19,442 nucleotides of DNA. Origin: an uncultured Synergistales bacterium (GTDB lineage: Bacteria > Synergistota > Synergistia > Synergistales > Aminobacteriaceae). Below the pieces are notes generated by a model. The model saw nothing but the letters and a program-made list of their open reading frames with translations, did not search any database and was not told the DNA's origin. The stretch spans positions 1-19,442 of the forward strand of contig CAJOEQ010000001.1 in the NCBI GenBank assembly GCA_905233515.1, read 5' to 3'. Shown here one piece after another: positions 16,474 through 19,442 of the stretch; positions within the stretch are counted from its first letter, which is position 1; every line of letters starts with the position of its first letter. Both the position numbers and the translations under genes were made by a program.

Positions 16474-16599
16474 ATGAAAGTAGGGCCTTCAGTCAAGCCT
16501 ATTTGTGAATTTTGCAGAGTAATCCGCCGTCATGGAGTTGTGCGTGTAATCTGTTCACGCAATCCAAGACACAAGCAGAGACAAGGTGTCAGGAGGTAA
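16474..16599 (+). CDS. rpmJ: 50S ribosomal protein L36, zinc-binding type
   Basis: L36 (bL36) is the smallest 50S protein. It is read here from ATG to TAA as 41 codons plus stop. The protein starts [19 protein letters not shown] and has the zinc ligands Cys11, Cys14, Cys27 and His33, followed by KQRQG. It differs from the common form at residue 4 (Gly instead of the usual Arg) and by three extra C-terminal residues (VRR). The last two Arg codons, AGG AGG, are also the SD of rpsM. TTGGAGG provides its own SD in the 18-nt gap after infA. Confidence 0.96.
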   Translation: MKVGPSVKPICEFCRVIRRHGVVRVICSRNPRHKQRQGVRR

Positions 16600-16606
16600 T
16601 AAATAA

Positions 16607-16984
16607 ATGGCACGTATAGCAGGTGTAGATTTACCCAGAGATAAACGGGTAGAAATCGGCTTAACTTATATATTTGGGATAGGTCTCAAGACTTCCCAGA
16701 AAATTTTAGCGGCAACAGGCGTAAATCCTGATGTAAGAGTTAAGGACTTAGACGAGGCAGATACGCAGAAATTACGCCGTGAAATAGAAGATAATTACAA
16801 GGTCGAGGGCGATTTAAGACGTGAAATTTCTATGAATATTAAACGCCTAATTGATATAGGTTGTTATCGCGGTACTCGTCATCGTTTAGGTCTTCCTGTC
16901 AGAGGCCAGCGCACTAAGACCAACGCAAGAACCCGCAAAGGTCCGAGAAGAACTGTTGCAAATAAGAAAGTTGCGACGAAATAA
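16607..16984 (+). CDS. rpsM: 30S ribosomal protein S13
   Basis: S13 (uS13) is at the top of the 30S head and forms bridges B1a and B1b and contacts with P-site tRNA. The 125-residue product has [20 protein letters not shown], the helix-two-turn-helix region [14 protein letters not shown], and the conserved [20 protein letters not shown] with the lysine/arginine-rich C-terminal tail. SD AGGAGG lies in the last codons of rpmJ, 10 nt from the ATG. Length is normal. Confidence 0.98.
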   Translation: MARIAGVDLPRDKRVEIGLTYIFGIGLKTSQKILAATGVNPDVRVKDLDEADTQKLRREIEDNYKVEGDLRREISMNIKRLIDIGCYRGTRHRLGLPVRGQRTKTNARTRKGPRRTVANKKVATK

Positions 16985-17003
16985 CGTCAGGAGGTAAACA
17001 AAC

Positions 17004-17402
17004 TTGGCAAAGAGAACTAGTCAGGCTCGTAAAGGCAAAAGACGCGAGAAGAAAAATATAAATTACGGAGTAGCGCACATTTACTCGACATTCAATAATA
17101 CAATTATGTGTATTAGCGATCGCGGCGGAAATATTATAACTTGGGCAAGCGGCGGAAATGTCGGCTTCAAAGGCACAAGGAAATCTACACCGTTCGCGGC
17201 TCAGATAGCAGCACAGCAGGTCGCAAAAGGTGCGCAGGATCAGGGCGTTCAAGAGATTGACGTAATCGTAAAAGGCCCCGGCCCCGGCAGAGAAAGCGCA
17301 ATTAGATCTCTACAGGCGGCAGGACTTCAGGTTAATTTAATCAAAGACGCTACCCCTATTCCTCATAACGGATGCAGACCTCCTAAGAGAAGGCGTGTTT
17401 AA
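17004..17402 (+). CDS. rpsK: 30S ribosomal protein S11
   Basis: S11 (uS11) forms part of the 30S platform next to the E site. The start is TTG, 8 nt behind AGGAGGT, and it reads [17 protein letters not shown]. The 132-residue product contains [56 protein letters not shown] and the end [14 protein letters not shown], all diagnostic. rpoA follows after 3 nt. In many bacteria rpsD (S4) lies between these two genes; here there is no room for it. Confidence 0.97.
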   Translation: MAKRTSQARKGKRREKKNINYGVAHIYSTFNNTIMCISDRGGNIITWASGGNVGFKGTRKSTPFAAQIAAQQVAKGAQDQGVQEIDVIVKGPGPGRESAIRSLQAAGLQVNLIKDATPIPHNGCRPPKRRRV

Positions 17403-17405
17403 TAT

Positions 17406-18758
17406 ATGGAGAGTAATAGATTTAAAATTTTTATCGATGAGACTAAAGGCAATTACGGGCGTTTATATATCGAGCCATTAGAACGCGGTTACGGTGATAC
17501 GCTCGGAAATGCTTTAAGGCGGCTTTTATTGTCGTCAATTAAGGGCGCGGCTGTTACAGCTGTGAGAATTGACGGCGTTTTGCATGAATTCAGCACTATT
17601 AAAGGAGTTCGCGAGGACGTTATAGAAATTTTAATGAATCTCAAGCATATTCCCATTAGAGCTAAGCACGATATGCCGCCTTCAGAATATAAAATTTTGA
17701 CATTGGACTCAAGAGATTTGCCGGCTGATTTTTTCACGCGCGAGAAAAATCCCGGAGTTATCACTGTTAAAGATTTATTGCCTTGGGATAATGATTTTGA
17801 GTTCGTTGACAGTCCCGACAATCATAATGACGGAGTTATATGCACTCTTGAACCGGGAGCAGATTTAACTCTTGAAATCTACGTAGAACAGGGAGTCGGT
17901 TATTTATCTGCTGAACGTGAACGCCCCGCACAGCCTCCTATGCCGCTTGATGCAATGTTATCGGACGCAATTTTTTCACCTGTTACACGAGTTAATTACG
18001 AAATCGAACCCGCCCGAGTCGGTCAAAGTATTGACTATGAAAGATTGATTTTAGAAGTCTGGACTAATGGCACAATTTCACCGCAGGAAGCAGTCAAGCA
18101 AGCCGCCGAAATCGCAGAAAGTTACTTCAAAGAAATTGCCGAGAATGTTGCAACCGCTATAAAGAATACTCGCCAAACGGTTGAAATTCCTGATAGTGCC
18201 AGCGAAATAGAAAATGTAACTATACCGCCAAAAGTTACAGAGAAAGACGACGGAGAGCCTGAAATATTCTCTCATCCGATTCATGAGCTTGAATTAAGTA
18301 TCAGGAGTGAAAATTGTCTACTTCGCGGCGGAATGAACACTATAGGCGATTTAATTAAGAAGTCGCGTGATGATTTGCTTAAGATTCGTAATCTCGGCAG
18401 AAAGTCTTTAACTGAAATTGAAGAAAAAATTGCCTCACTGGGATTTAATCTCACTGTTAGCAAGCCCAGCGCAAACCCTGAAGGCGAAATCACCGAAAAT
18501 ATACCGGACTCAGAGCCAAAACCTGAACAGGAAGAAGGCTCAAAAACTGATTTAGAATCAATATTTGAATCTGAAGTTAAGCCTGAAGTTAAATCTGAAT
18601 CAGAGCCGGCACCTGAGACAGAAAAAAAGCCTAAAACTAAATCAAAATCTAAGGCTAAAGCTAAATCAGAGCCAGAATCAGACTCAGACTCAGAGCCTGA
18701 AGCTAAACCTAAGAAAAAACGTACAGCAAAGAAATCTTCTAAGGAGGTGCAGGAATAA
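17406..18758 (+). CDS. rpoA: RNA polymerase alpha subunit with long C-terminal tail
   Basis: Alpha dimerises to start RNA polymerase assembly and its C-terminal domain binds UP elements and activators. The 450-residue product is about 100-120 longer than usual. Residues 1-250 are the N-domain (LERGYGDTLGNALRRLLLSS, VLHEFSTIKGVREDVIEILM). It includes an enlarged segment at about 104-146. A linker (about 254-290) precedes the CTD (291-349). The CTD has the DNA-contact residues of the family: Arg300 (E. coli R265), Asn303 and the NLGRKSLTEIEEK helix. Residues 350-450 are a Lys/Glu/Ser/Pro-rich low-complexity tail. The tail's last codons form the SD of rplQ. The start lies 3 nt after rpsK. Confidence 0.97.
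   Translation: MESNRFKIFIDETKGNYGRLYIEPLERGYGDTLGNALRRLLLSSIKGAAVTAVRIDGVLHEFSTIKGVREDVIEILMNLKHIPIRAKHDMPPSEYKILTLDSRDLPADFFTREKNPGVITVKDLLPWDNDFEFVDSPDNHNDGVICTLEPGADLTLEIYVEQGVGYLSAERERPAQPPMPLDAMLSDAIFSPVTRVNYEIEPARVGQSIDYERLILEVWTNGTISPQEAVKQAAEIAESYFKEIAENVATAIKNTRQTVEIPDSASEIENVTIPPKVTEKDDGEPEIFSHPIHELELSIRSENCLLRGGMNTIGDLIKKSRDDLLKIRNLGRKSLTEIEEKIASLGFNLTVSKPSANPEGEITENIPDSEPKPEQEEGSKTDLESIFESEVKPEVKSESEPAPETEKKPKTKSKSKAKAKSEPESDSDSEPEAKPKKKRTAKKSSKEVQE
18540..18755 (+). repeat. Low-complexity charged coding repeat in rpoA tail
   Basis: Residues about 379-450 of RpoA are built from short degenerate units such as PEVKSE, SEPAPE, TKSKSKAKAKSE and SDSDSEPEAKP. At DNA level the units are variations on GAATCTGAA, AAACCTGAA and AAATCT, which suggests growth by replication slippage. 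An acidic part (about 383-407) is followed by alternating basic and acidic stretches and a basic end (PKKKRTAKKSSK). It is predicted to be disordered by composition. The reading frame stays open to the rplQ SD. Confidence 0.85.
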
Positions 18759-19133
18759 TTGAGACATCATGTAGATCACAGGACACTTGGCCGTTATGGC
18801 AGTCATAGAAGGCTCATGCTTGGCAATATGGCAGCGAGTTTATTTCTTAACGGTCAAATCACTACAACAGTAACAAGAGCTAAGGAATTACGCCGTGTTG
18901 CAGAAAAATTAATCACCCGCGCAAGAGGCGGCAGCGTTCATGATATACGCGTAGTTTTCTCGAAAATGCCTCATAAACAGGCAGCAACGAAATTATTTCA
19001 GGAAATCGCCCCGAAATATAAAAGTTTCGATAAAGGCGGTTATACCAGAATCGTAAAATTAGGAGCACGCAAAGGCGACGGGTCTCCTATGGCAGTGATT
19101 GAACTTGTCGAACGCACTGACGAGAAGAAATAA
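18759..19133 (+). CDS. rplQ: 50S ribosomal protein L17
   Basis: L17 (bL17) sits near the tunnel exit region of the 50S subunit. The start is TTG directly after the rpoA TAA, 9 nt behind the near-perfect SD AAGGAGGTG at 18741-18749. The 124-residue product has MRHHVDHRTLGRYGSHRR, MLGNMAASLFLNGQITTTVT, the AKELRRVAEKLITRAR helix and the end PMAVIELVER. Length is normal. It is the last ribosomal protein gene of the cluster. The reading frame of the next gene, an ABC-transporter ATPase, is already open at its 3' end. Confidence 0.97.
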   Translation: MRHHVDHRTLGRYGSHRRLMLGNMAASLFLNGQITTTVTRAKELRRVAEKLITRARGGSVHDIRVVFSKMPHKQAATKLFQEIAPKYKSFDKGGYTRIVKLGARKGDGSPMAVIELVERTDEKK

Positions 19134-19442
19134 TATCCCGTTAATACAAGTGCGCTCGCTCTCATTCAAGTATGACGCAAAATCGGGACGTGCATTAAAA
19201 GCCGTCTCGTTTTTTGTGAACAATGGCGAAAGAATTGCTATTTTAGGTCATAACGGCTCAGGAAAATCTACTCTTGCTAAAATCTTGGCCGGACTTATTG
19301 ATAATTATGAGGGCGAATGCATTATTAACGAAAATATTAATGTCGGCATAGTCTTTCAAGACCCCGAAAATCAAATAGTAGCCTCAATTGTTGAAGATGA
19401 CGCGGCATTTGCTCCGGAAAATCAAGGCTTATTACCTGATGA
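19105..19442 (+). CDS. ecfA: Energy-coupling factor transporter ATPase, 5' part
   Basis: The frame runs off the right edge. It encodes an ABC ATPase start: LIQVRSLSFKYDAKSGRALK, a Walker A GHNGSGKST, LAKILAGLIDNYEG, and the Q-loop segment VFQDPENQIVASIVEDD, typical of EcfA/CbiO proteins that power vitamin and metal uptake with EcfT. rplQ-ecfA is a familiar order in Gram-positive-type genomes, where a second ecfA, ecfT and truA follow. The start is uncertain: there is no ATG. TTG at 19105 (overlapping rplQ by 29 nt) keeps the first beta strand; GTG at 19150 would cut into it. No good SD is seen for either. Gene identity is sure to family level; which paralogue (ecfA1 is likely from position) is inferred. 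Confidence 0.85.
   Translation, partial: MSNALTRRNNIPLIQVRSLSFKYDAKSGRALKAVSFFVNNGERIAILGHNGSGKSTLAKILAGLIDNYEGECIINENINVGIVFQDPENQIVASIVEDDAAFAPENQGLLPD

Noticed and set aside
1..19442. CRISPR arrays, mobile elements, phage or defence genes
   Set aside because: All coding capacity is accounted for by housekeeping genes; I see no terminal inverted repeats, transposase motifs or regularly spaced long repeats.

Overview
The window is one long, single-direction (+ strand) block of translation genes: the fused str, S10, spc and alpha ribosomal protein operons, followed by the start of an ECF-transporter ATPase gene. The organism is a bacterium with an AT-rich genome. A Synergistota-like or Firmicutes-like lineage fits best. 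Reasons: secY-adk-map-infA-rpmJ-rpsM-rpsK-rpoA-rplQ-ecfA order, zinc-binding forms of S14 and L36, a four-cysteine Adk lid, and EF-Tu signatures such as GHIDHGKT and NKTDQVDD. I lean towards Synergistota from EF-Tu and overall protein character, but this is a recollection-based guess (about 50%) that a protein tree would settle.

Layout. 1-391 is non-coding and very AT-rich. It holds a 21-bp-spaced direct repeat at the left edge, two candidate sigma-70-type promoters, and a leader with a strong Shine-Dalgarno (SD) site separated from the rpsL TTG start by a 10-bp hairpin. 392-4508 is the str operon (rpsL, rpsG, fusA, tuf). 4515-9531 is the S10 operon (rpsJ to rpsQ). 9535-16225 is the spc operon (rplN to secY, adk and map). 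16231-19133 is the alpha operon (infA, rpmJ, rpsM, rpsK, rpoA, rplQ), without rpsD. 19105 to the right edge is a truncated ecfA. Gaps are at most 27 nt, several genes overlap, and no convincing internal terminator is seen, so the set probably reads as one superoperon from the promoter near 276-305. Internal promoters cannot be excluded.

The genes work together in making and running the ribosome: 28 ribosomal proteins, the elongation factors EF-G and EF-Tu, initiation factor IF-1, the RNA polymerase alpha subunit, the SecY translocon channel, methionine aminopeptidase for nascent chains and adenylate kinase for nucleotide balance.

The most striking observations are two short out-of-frame losses in otherwise intact essential genes: about 25 nt from rpsL (the universally conserved S12 DLPGVRYH loop) and about 23 nt from fusA (the EF-G domain III/IV junction). 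Because the lost residues are essential and absent from the DNA, no recoding event could restore them. A sequence or assembly error, or intact copies elsewhere, are the leading explanations. Also notable are the hairpin between SD and start codon in the rpsL leader and a roughly 100-residue charged low-complexity tail on RpoA. I found no CRISPR array, insertion sequence, tRNA, rRNA or phage gene, and I do not see a clearly new multi-gene system here.
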